From NCBI GenBank assembly GCA_964564595.1, contig CAZMCA010000037.1:1-23616 (forward strand): a stretch of 23,616 nt of DNA, written 5' to 3'. Shown in pieces: positions 1 to 6,915 of this stretch (the stretch's first letter is position 1; each line of letters starts with the position of its first letter). The stretch comes from JBEVOS01 sp964564595 (GTDB lineage: Bacteria > Pseudomonadota > Alphaproteobacteria > Caulobacterales > Aquidulcibacteraceae). The translations under genes and the position numbers were made by a program. The notes beneath the pieces were generated by a model. The model was not told where the DNA came from. It searched no databases and saw nothing but the letters and a program-made list of their open reading frames with translations.

Positions 1-276
1 TATCGTGCCCATCACGAAGCAGTTGAACAAAGTGACGGAGCGCCCAGTGCCGGCGCCCGCGATGATGCGCCCGGCGGGCAGAAACTTAAAGTCGCTGAGC
101 GCTCTCTCAAACTGAGTCCGCCAATAACGCCGCGCTCCTGCGGGCTCCGCCTCGGCAATAGCGGCGGCCACGCGCGCCCAAGTCGCATCGACGTCTTCAT
201 CGCCGCACGCGTCATCGGACCGGAAGCGATATTTCGCGTTCCAGATTTCGGCTGAGATTTCGGCGTCGAACGGCAT
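1..276 (-). CDS. nrdJ: Adenosylcobalamin-dependent (class II) ribonucleotide reductase, N-terminal part only
   Basis: Partial gene: the first 92 codons are present and the rest lies beyond the left edge. The translation starts MPFDAEISAEIW and ends with LPAGRIIAGAG followed by TLFNCFVMGTI. That conserved N-terminal block is typical of the class II (B12-dependent) and related large-subunit reductases, which make deoxyribonucleotides without needing oxygen. The ATG at 276 has a GGAG eight bases upstream. The catalytic cysteines and the C-terminal domain cannot be seen, so the class rests on the N-terminal block alone. No cobalamin riboswitch is evident in the roughly 270 bases upstream. A perfect 10-bp palindrome lies 15 bases before the start. 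Confidence 0.8.
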   Translation of the reverse strand, partial: MPFDAEISAEIWNAKYRFRSDDACGDEDVDATWARVAAAIAEAEPAGARRYWRTQFERALSDFKFLPAGRIIAGAGTGRSVTLFNCFVMGTI

Positions 277-290
277 TTCTCATGCTCCAT

Positions 291-300
291 CACAATTGTG
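291..300. promoter_or_regulatory. 10-bp palindrome upstream of nrdJ
   Basis: CACAATTGTG is a perfect palindrome 15 bases upstream of the nrdJ start, next to its ribosome-binding site. It does not resemble the NrdR box. It could be an operator half or chance. Its right half is part of the 12-bp repeat described at 295-306. Confidence 0.2.
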
Positions 301-306
301 CACGAG
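295..306 (+). repeat. 12-bp direct repeat, copy 1 (possible att remnant)
   Basis: ATTGTGCACGAG here is identical, in the same orientation, to 8337-8348 at the point where radC is cut. Tyrosine recombinases leave such direct repeats at element ends. However, the sequence to the left is not the missing 3' end of radC, so a chance match is possible. Confidence 0.25.
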
Positions 307-346
307 CCAGTCTTCGTGAGTCTAAGGTAATGCGAAGGTAAATTTC

Positions 347-442
347 ATGAAGGGCGACAACGCGGCGCACTTCTTAGCGGATGTCGCGCGCTCTCTTGAT
401 GCGTGTCAAACGCTGCAGGCGCGCGCCCGTGTGGCGCGATGA
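347..442 (+). CDS. Possible 31-residue small protein
   Basis: A short frame (MKGDNAAHFLADVARSLDAC and so on) starts at an ATG preceded by GAAGG eight bases upstream, in the gap between nrdJ and the SRPBCC gene. GC at third codon positions is only about 70%, the frame is short, and I recognise no family. It is listed because the gap contains nothing else. Confidence 0.15.
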   Translation: MKGDNAAHFLADVARSLDACQTLQARARVAR

Positions 443-552
443 CTGGCGCGGGCGTGCGCGGTGCCGATTGTGAGGCGAAGACCGACACCGGCCGCGCAAG
501 CGGACGTCGTCGCCGCGCGCCGCCGCAAACGTGCTCGATCGTGCCTCGCGCG

Positions 553-1038
553 CTACGCCAGCATGCGCTTGTAGGCTTCTCTGCTCGCCTGGAAGCGCTC
601 GAACGGAAATTTGATCGGCACGCCTTCGAGCGCCGCCGCCAACATTTCCAGGTGGGCCTCCCACCCCGCGCAGCTGCGCGCGACGTCTTCGTCACTTGGG
701 ACGCCCAGCGTAAGCGTCAGGCGTGTGCCGACGCCGTCCCGATCCAGGTCCCAGCGAACGGGCCGCGGGGGATCGCCAAACTTGCCCCAGGAGTAGCAGA
801 GCGTTCGATGCGGCTCGCACGCGGTAATCTCGCTATCGATCACGATGCCGCTGTCGACGAAGTTGAGCTGCGCCAGGCCTCCGACGCGGGCGTCAATGGC
901 GCCGGGCGCGAGCCACTGCGCGAGTTTCGCGGGGCCCGTAAGAAACTCCCAAACTTGCTGTGGCGGATACGGAAAGCGTCGCGTGATCCGCGCCTCGATC
1001 CGGTTCCCCTTGCGCTCGAGCGCACCCAGATCCGACAT
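553..1038 (-). CDS. SRPBCC/AHSA1-type domain protein
   Basis: 161 residues. The pattern RRFPYPPQQVWEFLTGPAKL, then W, then a region of alternating strands ending in GWEAHLEMLAAALEG is typical of the AHSA1/SRPBCC (START-like) fold. That fold forms a helix-grip pocket for small hydrophobic ligands. The terminal block (GWEAHLEML, then a short basic helix) is the usual end of the family, so the gene looks full length. The ATG at 1038 is preceded by AGGGAG five bases upstream. In many bacteria such genes sit beside ArsR-type regulators; none is visible here. The ligand and role are unknown. Upstream at 1086-1099 there is an FNR/FixK-like box that could serve this gene. Confidence 0.85.
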   Translation of the reverse strand: MSDLGALERKGNRIEARITRRFPYPPQQVWEFLTGPAKLAQWLAPGAIDARVGGLAQLNFVDSGIVIDSEITACEPHRTLCYSWGKFGDPPRPVRWDLDRDGVGTRLTLTLGVPSDEDVARSCAGWEAHLEMLAAALEGVPIKFPFERFQASREAYKRMLA

Positions 1039-1082
1039 GCCTGCTCCCTAGAGGCGGCAATCTAGCGCGGCTTTGGTTCGGG

Positions 1083-1102
1083 CGCTTGACGCCGATCAAG
1101 CG
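1083..1102. promoter_or_regulatory. FNR/FixK-type box inside a 20-bp inverted repeat
   Basis: CGCTTGA and TCAAGCG form a perfect 7-bp inverted repeat around a 6-base spacer. The core at 1086-1099, TTGACGCCGATCAA, matches the FNR/FixK consensus TTGAT-N4-ATCAA at nine of ten positions. It lies 48 bases upstream of the SRPBCC start and about 85 bases upstream of the damaged epoxide-hydrolase-like gene on the other strand, so it could control either. Confidence 0.5.
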
Positions 1103-1185
1103 TGTCGCGCTGCATGGCGGATTGCTTGCCTCGCCGCGCGAGATCGACAGGTCCTGGGTTGCGAATTCGATCGGAGGACAGGTCG

Positions 1186-1479
1186 TTGCCGAGCAATATC
1201 GAAACGGCGCGCGCGTTCGTTGCGGCCTGAGCACGCCTGGATGTGGAGGAGCAGGTCCAGTTCTTCGCCGAGGGCGGCGTCTATCACAGCATGCCGATCG
1301 GTCCGGTCGTTGGCCATGCGCGTCTGCGGCCGTTTATTGCGGCCTTCCTGAAGAGCTGGACGGGCACGCAATGGGACGTCCCAAACCTTGCGGCGGCGGG
1401 CGATGTAATGTTCGTCGAGCGATCGGATCGCACGAAGATCGCAGACAAGAGCGTCGATCTGGCCTGTTGCGGGGTCTGA
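1186..1479 (+). pseudogene. Limonene-1,2-epoxide hydrolase/SnoaL-like protein, broken by an in-frame TGA and a 3' frameshift
   Basis: A TTG at 1186 with GGAGG eight bases upstream opens the frame MPSNIETARAFVAA, which meets TGA at 1228-1230. It resumes in the same frame as ARLDVEEQVQFFAEGGVYHS, MPIGPVVGHARLRPFIAAFL and DVMFVERSDRTKIADKSVDL. This is the limonene-epoxide-hydrolase-like fold; family members usually have Trp where the stop is. The Arg/Asp pair of the active site (ERSDR) is kept, but the Tyr-x-Asn pair reads YHS. After GV at 1476 the natural continuation (roughly L-K-I-D-A-S) is in another frame, and the C-terminal WRDYFD-type segment carrying the last catalytic Asp is gone. It is either a decaying gene or contains sequencing errors. 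Confidence 0.65.
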
Positions 1480-1544
1480 AGATTGACGCCTCCAATTCCG
1501 CTCCGGCGCTGGCAAACGGGAGCTAAAGAGAGAGTCGACCGCCG

Positions 1545-3493
1545 CTAGCTTGAGCGGAAACCGACCTTTGCGTGCGTGCCGTCGCAGAAGGTTTTGGTGT
1601 TGGATTGGCCGCAGCGGCAAAGGCGCGCTGCTTGTTGGCGCGCGATGACGCGGCCCGTGCCAGAGATGATCTCCAGATTTCCGCGCACCATGAGGGGGCC
1701 GTCGAGTTGGGGCGACACCTCGACTGGTCCATCGCGCACCGGGAGCTTGTCGGTCTTGTCGCCCGTGGGCGGCTCGCCGCTGGCGTTGAAATGCGCGTCG
1801 TGATGGGACCGGTCGCAGAACGGTTTGTTCTTTGAGGCGCCGCACCGGCAGAGCGTGGCGCGGTAGCCGATCGGTTTGCCGTCGATGCTGAGATCGCCGC
1901 GAAAGCCATAGGGGCCGGCTTCGCGCACTGAGATGAGATTGACGGGCGGCGCCTGCTCCTCGCGCCCGCCATCCTTGCGCCGATACTGGATGGCGCCGGA
2001 GGGGCATTCGCGCGAGACGGCCATCAGCTCTTCAGCGTCCATATCGTCCGGGTGGATCCAGGGGCCTTGCACGTTTGCGAGGAACACTTTGGGCGCGCCG
2101 GTGACGCAGAAGCGCGAATGGATGCAGAGCTTGCCATTGAACGTGATCTGCAGCGTTTCGCCTTCCACCACTTCGGCGCCGTCGATCAACACCGTGGGCG
2201 GCGCGGGCCTGGCGGCCGGCGCGGCGGGCGCTTGGCTCATCGCCGGCGGCGTGGACATTTCGTGGCAGCGTTGCGCGCGCGCGGCGAGCGCCTTGAGGAG
2301 GCCGCCAGCGCGCGCGACGCGCTGATCGCCTTGATCCAAGCGCGCCGCATATTTCGAAACTCGCTCATGCGCTCGGCGAAGAACCGCCGCGCGCTGGCGC
2401 CTTGCGGGAAGGGCGCTGAATCGCGCAGCGCCGTAAAGGACATGCCCGCGTTGCAGCCCGGATTGGAGGGGCCCGCCGGGCGGCGCGCGGCGCTTTCCGC
2501 CAGCAGCGCCATCGCTTTCATCAGATCGACGCCGAGATCGACCGCGAGGCTCTTTTCCGCGCTCGGGCCATGTAGCGAATAGGAATAGGCGAGAAGCCGC
2601 AGCATGGTCTGATAGGCCGCGTTCGCCACATCGACGATCGAGGAAGCTTCCTCGTCTTCCAGCCAAACGCGCCCTTCCGCGATGGGCGGGCGGCGCAGCA
2701 CAGGGTTGGTCGCAGCCGGATGCGCAGGGATGAAGTCCGGGTTCTTCAGCGCTTGATATTCGTCGCGGATCGCGCGGAAGCGACAGAAGTGCGAGTTCGG
2801 GCTTTCTTCGCTCGCGCCTTCGCCTTCGGTGACGATCGCCGCGCAGGCCGCGATCGCGGTCTTTGAGCACAGCACTTGCTGGGCGCCCTTGAGATCGATC
2901 TCGTTCGGCGAGAGAGCTGCAAGGCGGGATCGCCGCAGAACAAATCCGCCTCGCCAAGTTTATTGGCCATGAATTGCAGGGCGAATTCCATGGTCTGATA
3001 GAATTGCCCGACGGTGTCGTAATCGATCGCCATGGGGCGTCAGGCGCGGCTTGGGCGCATTGCGCTTGAAGAAATGATGCTGGAAGCCCGCGCCATCCGG
3101 CTCGTCCGAACCCTCCGGCCGCTCAAGATGGATAAGGTGCTGCAGCACATCCATGCTGAAGGGCGCGAGCTTGACGACGACGCCTCCTGGCAGCCCGCCC
3201 GGATCGAGCGGGAAATTGTCACGCCCGAAAGCGGGGCTGCCCCCCAGCGCGGACGTGATATTCCAGACCGCCGTCAGATGGCCCATTTCGTCGATCGCGA
3301 CATCGAGGATCGCGCGGCGCCAGCGCTTCACGGTGGCGGCCTCTTCGGCGCTGAGACCTTCACCCTCGCCATACTTCAAACTGAAGGCCGCGTAGAGATA
3401 GGTGCACATCAGATTGTGCTCGAGTTCCGCCGCCTCATAGAGCGAGTGGATCAATTGCTCGCGCGTTGGCGTAAGGATCGGAGCGGCTGGCAT
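1545..3493 (-). pseudogene. Ferritin-like (VioB-type) + Fer4_19 + two CDGSH iron-sulfur domains, with three frame breaks
   Basis: One gene of about 648 codons once three small indels are allowed for. Codons from 3493 give LIHSLYEAAELEHNLMCTYL and DVAIDEMGHLTAVWNI, the Glu/His-rich helices of the iminophenyl-pyruvate-dimer-synthase-like ferritin family. The frame moves at 3034-3037 (four Gs, three expected), at 2910-2916 (GA repeat) and near 2300-2310 (one base missing). After a Pro/Ala linker come a Fer4_19 domain (FNGKLCIHSRFCV then ECPSGAI) and two CDGSH motifs (CRCGASKNKPFCDRSH and CRCGQSNTKTFCDGTH). The start has GGAG seven bases upstream. The C-terminal part alone could be read from about 2255 (MSTPPAMSQ) as a CDGSH protein. 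Likely role: iron or Fe-S redox chemistry; the substrate is unknown. It diverges from the FixJ-type regulator. Confidence 0.75.
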
Positions 3494-3584
3494 GATTGAT
3501 CTCCAGACGTGATCTTCTTGCGTTCCTCGCTTTGGCTCAAATCATATCATGGTATAGTTGGCGGCCAGAAGGAGAGCGGCTTAG

Positions 3585-4280
3585 GTGACGCCGATGGATG
3601 CGCCAATCGTGCACATTATTGACGACGACGCCTCTTTGCGCGGCGCGCTAGATAGCCCGTTTCGCTCAACCGGGCAGGCCACGCGCCTTTATGAGTCCGC
3701 CACCAGCTTCATAAATGCGCCCTTGCCGGATGCGCCGGGCTGTCTCGTGCTCGATGTGCGCATGCCCGGCGTGAGCGGGCTTGATTTTCAACAAAAGCTT
3801 GAAGGGCTCGGCGTGCGGCTGCCCGTGGTCTTCATGACTGGGCATGGCGATATTCCCATGAGCGTCCGCGCCATGAAGGCTGGGACGGTGGATTTTCTCG
3901 CCAAGCCTTTCCGCGATCAAGAAATGCTGGACGCTGTTGCGGCCGCGCTGGAACGGGATAAAGCCCAGCGCGCGGAAGGCGGCAAGCTGGATGCGTTGAA
4001 AACGGCTTACGCTGCGCTAACGGCGCGCGAGCGTCAGGTCATGGCGTTGGTCACCGCCGGCAAGATGAACAAGCAGGTGGCGGGCGATCTGGCGCTCAGC
4101 GAGATCACGGTGAAGATCCACCGGGGCTCCGCCATGCGCAAGATGGGCGCAAAGACCCTGCCGAAGGCGGCGATGCAGCACCAGCGGTTCGATAACGAAC
4201 AACACGATCATGAACGCGGCCCAAACCCCGAACATGGCGTGCATCCACCAGAAGCGCGGATCTTCGAAGCGGGCCCATAG
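3585..4280 (+). CDS. FixJ-family response regulator with a replaced C-terminus
   Basis: Receiver domain at residues 6-120: acidic cluster DDD 13-15, phospho-acceptor Asp57 in LVLDVRMPG, Thr85 and Lys107. A LuxR-type helix-turn-helix follows at about 145-192 (LTARERQVMALV, then SEITVKIHRGSAMRKMG). FixJ relatives activate genes for microoxic or redox responses when phosphorylated by a sensor kinase; no kinase is visible here. The GTG start at 3585 has AAGGAG eight bases upstream; an ATG nine bases further in is less well spaced. Native homology stops at residue 192 (base 4160). Residues 193-231 are antisense to the neighbouring membrane-protein gene and look nothing like a FixJ tail, so roughly the last ten natural residues are missing. 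Confidence 0.85.
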   Translation: MTPMDAPIVHIIDDDASLRGALDSPFRSTGQATRLYESATSFINAPLPDAPGCLVLDVRMPGVSGLDFQQKLEGLGVRLPVVFMTGHGDIPMSVRAMKAGTVDFLAKPFRDQEMLDAVAAALERDKAQRAEGGKLDALKTAYAALTARERQVMALVTAGKMNKQVAGDLALSEITVKIHRGSAMRKMGAKTLPKAAMQHQRFDNEQHDHERGPNPEHGVHPPEARIFEAGP

Positions 4281-4508
4281 CTCTGCGCGCCACGTCATCC
4301 AGAGCCCGCTTGCGCCGGCGAGCAGCACCCAGAAGCGCGCCTGCCAAACGAACCGGCTCTCGAATTGATGGAAGGCGCGAAGGCGCTCAGACGGCGGATG
4401 CATGGTGCGAATGGCCGGCGTCGCCACCGTTGTCACGAACGCAACGCCGCCAACCCACATGACGATGGCGAGGATATGCAGCGCGCGGGCGATGGCGAAG
4501 TCGTCCAT
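4017..4508 (-). CDS. CopD-like integral membrane protein, C-terminus replaced
   Basis: Residues 1-116 are a multi-pass membrane protein: hydrophobic segments at about 8-30, 58-74 and 90-110, with the pattern ALHILAIVMWVGGVAFVTTV, then FVWQARFWVLLAGASGLWM and PRFWWMHAMFGVWA. Conserved His and Trp near membrane faces suggest haem or copper binding of the CopD/DUF2269 kind; the exact family is uncertain. The start has GGAG six bases upstream and follows the DUF1971 gene by 9 bases, so it is the last gene of the globin-AOX operon. After residue 116 (LHRRLR) the reading continues antisense through the FixJ gene, giving a foreign 47-residue tail; the last natural helix or two are probably lost. Confidence 0.65.
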   Translation of the reverse strand: MDDFAIARALHILAIVMWVGGVAFVTTVATPAIRTMHPPSERLRAFHQFESRFVWQARFWVLLAGASGLWMTWRAELWARFEDPRFWWMHAMFGVWAAFMIVLFVIEPLVLHRRLRQGLCAHLAHGGAPVDLHRDLAERQIARHLLVHLAGGDQRHDLTLARR

Positions 4509-4517
4509 GCTTGTCTC

Positions 4518-4790
4518 CTACGAGAGCTCTGGCGGCGCGTCATAGAAATCGACCCGCATACGGACGGTGCCGATCGGCGTCACGAAGTGCGTCTGTTGCG
4601 GCTCGACGATCATGCGCGCGCCGGCCTCCAGTTCCGTGTCGAGCGCAGGCTCGGGCCGCGTGAAACGAAGCCTGCCCTCTAGCACATTGATGACGCCCCA
4701 GACGCCTTCCTTGGTGCGATGCTCGCGGCTGAGCGCTTCCGGTAACGTCACTTCATCAAACACCGGGCTGGAGCGATAGGGTGAGGTCAT
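4518..4790 (-). CDS. DUF1971 cupin (TehB N-terminal-like) protein
   Basis: About 90 residues: PYRSSPVFDEVTLPEALSRE, then HRTKEGVWGVINVLEGRLRF, then QQTHFVTPIGTVRMRVDFYD. This is the complete small cupin called DUF1971, also found as the N-terminal part of some TehB tellurite-resistance proteins. Such genes often travel with NO-response genes in proteobacteria, but no biochemical function is established. The ATG at 4790 overlaps the last base of the alternative-oxidase stop codon (TGATG), which implies translational coupling; a GTG three bases earlier is the alternative start. It is one of the few undamaged genes in this part of the window. Confidence 0.85.
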   Translation of the reverse strand: MTSPYRSSPVFDEVTLPEALSREHRTKEGVWGVINVLEGRLRFTRPEPALDTELEAGARMIVEPQQTHFVTPIGTVRMRVDFYDAPPELS

Positions 4791-5492
4791 CACGCGGCCT
4801 TCGCCCCCAGATGTGCGATCTCCGCGGCGTGCTCCGGATAGGGCGCATGCTTTCCGTGATCGACTTCCGCGCCGGCGAGTTCGCTGGCGAAGCCGTGATT
4901 GACATCGCGGTGATGGGCTTCATCGGCGCGCACGACGAGCACGACATCGCGGAGCGTGGCGTTGTCAGGAAGTTTCCAATAGCGCTTGGCGATCTCGGGG
5001 GCGGACACGTTCGCGCTGCGGCCTTCATCGATCTCCTTGAGATAGTGGGTGTAGGAGATAACGGCTTCTTCCTCGAAATAGCCCACGACGCGATGTGCCG
5101 TCTTAGCGCTGACGAGGTAAAGCGCAAAAAAAGTCGAGATAGAAAACCCACTGCGCGGCGAGTACGACGAAGCGCTCGAACAAGGTAGGCTTGGCGACCT
5201 CGATGAAGGTCATCAGATGCATGCGCTCGTTCTCGGCTTCCTCCATGAGCGTGCGTATCCAGCCCTTATCGTCTTCCATGCGCCGCAAGCACCGCAGATG
5301 CGTGAGCGTCGCGCCAACCATGCCAGGCACGGCGGCGACCGTTTCAAGCACGATCGCACGGTGCCCATAGCGCTTTGCAAAGGAGGTGTCGGCGCACCAG
5401 CGCAGAAGTTTGGTGAAGCCTAGTGCGAAGCGGTCAGAGACGCCTTTGGCGGTGTGGTGGACAGTGAGGTCGACATGCGGGGTTGCGGTCAC
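4790..5492 (-). pseudogene. aox: Alternative oxidase, frame broken at a seven-A run
   Basis: Di-iron ubiquinol oxidase that passes electrons from quinol to oxygen without pumping protons and resists NO and cyanide. Iron-ligand motifs are present: LETVAAVPGMV, EEAENERMHLMTF, GYFEEEAVISYTHYL and RADEAHHRDVNH. Hydrophobic segments are consistent with a membrane-bound protein. The frame is split at 5126-5132: with seven As on the plus strand translation stops at about 5103 (CALPRQR), while six would join FYLDFF directly to ALYLVSAKTAHRVVGYFEEE. Allowing for that, a GTG at 5492 with AAGG six bases upstream gives 233 residues, the usual bacterial size. The same frame is also open upstream into the globin gene. 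Sequencing error is the simplest reading of the break; true loss of function is possible. Confidence 0.85.
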
Positions 5493-5907
5493 GAGGTGCC
5501 TTAATTGCTTCGGCGCGCGGGGCGCGTCGTCTTCGGGGCGATAGAAGAGGGCCAGCTTAAGGCTTTCGCCGATGCGTTCGGCTTTCGCCTGCATTTCAGC
5601 TGCGGCGGCCGGCGACATGACTTCGCTTGTGGTCTGGCGCCATAGCGCGAGCCAGCGCGTAAAAATGTTCAGGCGTGATGCGCGCACGATGGATGAGATG
5701 CTTGAGCATCGGATTGCCCTTGTAGCGTCCACTCGTCAGCATCACCGAGTGCCAGAAATCGGTCAGCTTGCCGAGGTGATGGGGCCAGTCCTGGATGGCG
5801 TCATTGAAGATCGGCCCAAGGTCCGGGTCTTGGCGGACGCGCGCGTAGAAGAGCTTCACAAGCTCCGCCAGCGTCTCTTCCGTGATGATTTCACAACCTT
5901 CCGGCAT
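5493..5907 (-). pseudogene. Group III truncated haemoglobin, frame broken at a five-A run
   Basis: MPEGCEIITEETLAELVKLF then YARVRQDPDLGPIFNDAI carries the B-helix Phe-Tyr pair, followed by FWHSVMLTSGRYKGNPM and the KH of the proximal-His region. At 5661-5665 (five As) the frame slips. With one base removed EHF continues as TRWLALWRQTTSEV and ERIGESLKLALFYRPE, the normal G and H helices with the conserved Trp. Unrepaired, the product stops at 5596 with a nonsense tail. Group III globins bind oxygen and NO and are linked to NO detoxification. The right boundary given is where the oxidase gene is likely to start: the repaired globin frame has no stop before that point. The ATG at 5907 lies 37 bases from the divergent Rrf2 gene. 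Confidence 0.8.
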
Positions 5908-5944
5908 GGCTCCAAATCCAAACAGGTCCTTCTATGGGCCTGCC

Positions 5945-6363
5945 ATGCGCCTGACCCGGTACACCGACTACGCCTTGCGCGCGCTGATCTATCTCGTGCT
6001 GCACCCGATCGCCTTTGCACGATCCCGGAGATCGCGGGCGCCTACCGCATCTCGCAAAACCATCTCACCAAGGTGGCGCACGATCTCGGCAAGGCGGGCT
6101 TCGTCGAAAGCGAGCGTGGACGTTTCGGCGGCTTACGCTTGGCGAAGCCGGCTGCGACGATCAGCGTCGGCGCCGTCGTGCGCATCATGGAAGGCGAGGA
6201 TTGCTTGGCCGACTGCGATACGTGCGTGATCGCGCCTGCCTGTGGGCTTGCCATCGCCCTCGAAGCGGCGCGCGATGCGTTCATGTCGAGGCTTGATGCG
6301 GTCAGCTTGGCCGACATTAGCCGGAAAGGCGGCGCGCTCAGGAGGCTGGTACACGCGGCCTGA
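5945..6363 (+). pseudogene. Rrf2-family regulator, NsrR-like, with a one-base frameshift
   Basis: MRLTRYTDYALRALIYLVLH is the standard Rrf2 N-terminus. The frame then breaks at about 6007, where one G seems to be missing (HP followed by DRLCTIPEIAGAYRISQNHL is the native continuation). Repaired, the protein has 139 residues, the family norm. The winged helix is followed by the cysteine cluster GEDCLADCDTCVIAPACGL (C-x3-C-x2-C-x5-C), like the Fe-S cluster ligands of NsrR, which senses NO. It diverges from the globin-oxidase operon across 37 bases, as expected for its regulator; in Vibrio fischeri an aox gene is known to be under NsrR. The only start free of the divergent gene is the ATG at 5945; its ribosome-binding site is weak. 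Confidence 0.8.
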
Positions 6364-6723
6364 GCCGAGTCGCCACAGTCAAGCATGCTGCGACTAGTCC
6401 CGCCATCACCAGCGCCTGCACAGCCAGCATCAACAGCGGCGCGCCAATGGCCATGGAGATGGCGAGCACCGCCGCCATTGCGACTATGGCGGCGGTTTTC
6501 GCGGGCCGGCTGATCGCGCCGTGCGCACGCCAGTTTTGGATCATTGGCCCAAAACCGGGTGGCCCATCAGCCAAGCATGCCAGCGGTCCGAGGAACGCGC
6601 AAAGGCGAAGGCGGCGAAGAGAACGAAAGGGGCGGTCGGCAACAGCGGAACAATCACGCCAACAGCGCCAATGCCGAGGGCCGCAAGGCCAAGAGCAAAC
6701 CAAGCGGCGCGCTTCGGTGTCAT
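6338..6723 (-). pseudogene. DUF454 (YbaN-type) inner-membrane protein with a one-base frameshift
   Basis: MTPKRAAWFALGLAALGIGA then VPLLPTAPFVLFAAFAFARS and WLMGHPVLG match the first half of the DUF454 family. At about 6546-6550 a base appears to be missing: the other frame continues GPMIQNWRAHGAISRPAKTA and a hydrophobic pair of helices to 6338. Repaired, it has 128 residues, normal for the family, with about four membrane segments. The function of DUF454 is not known. A start at 6744 (MHRKPLAM) is also possible. The 3' end overlaps the Rrf2 gene by 26 bases. Confidence 0.75.
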
Positions 6724-6915
6724 AGCGAGAGGCTTCCGGTGCATTGTTGCTGCGCTCTCATGATCGGTGAGTTGGCGAATTGCGGTTATGGTGCTGAAGA
6801 CTGCATGTGCATCCAAAATCGGCTAGTGTGGTTAAGTCGTTTAGCGAGGTAGCGAAAGCGGCCGCATAGCCGTGAACGAAGCAGGCGGGGACGATCTCGG
6901 GAGCTTCGACGACGT

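Noticed and set aside
277..345. Cobalamin riboswitch before nrdJ
   Set aside because: No B12-box-like sequence and too little space on the transcript side.
403..1065. Long plus-strand frame over the SRPBCC gene
   Set aside because: It is antisense to a clear AHSA1/SRPBCC protein and shows no recognisable domain; high GC keeps antisense frames open.
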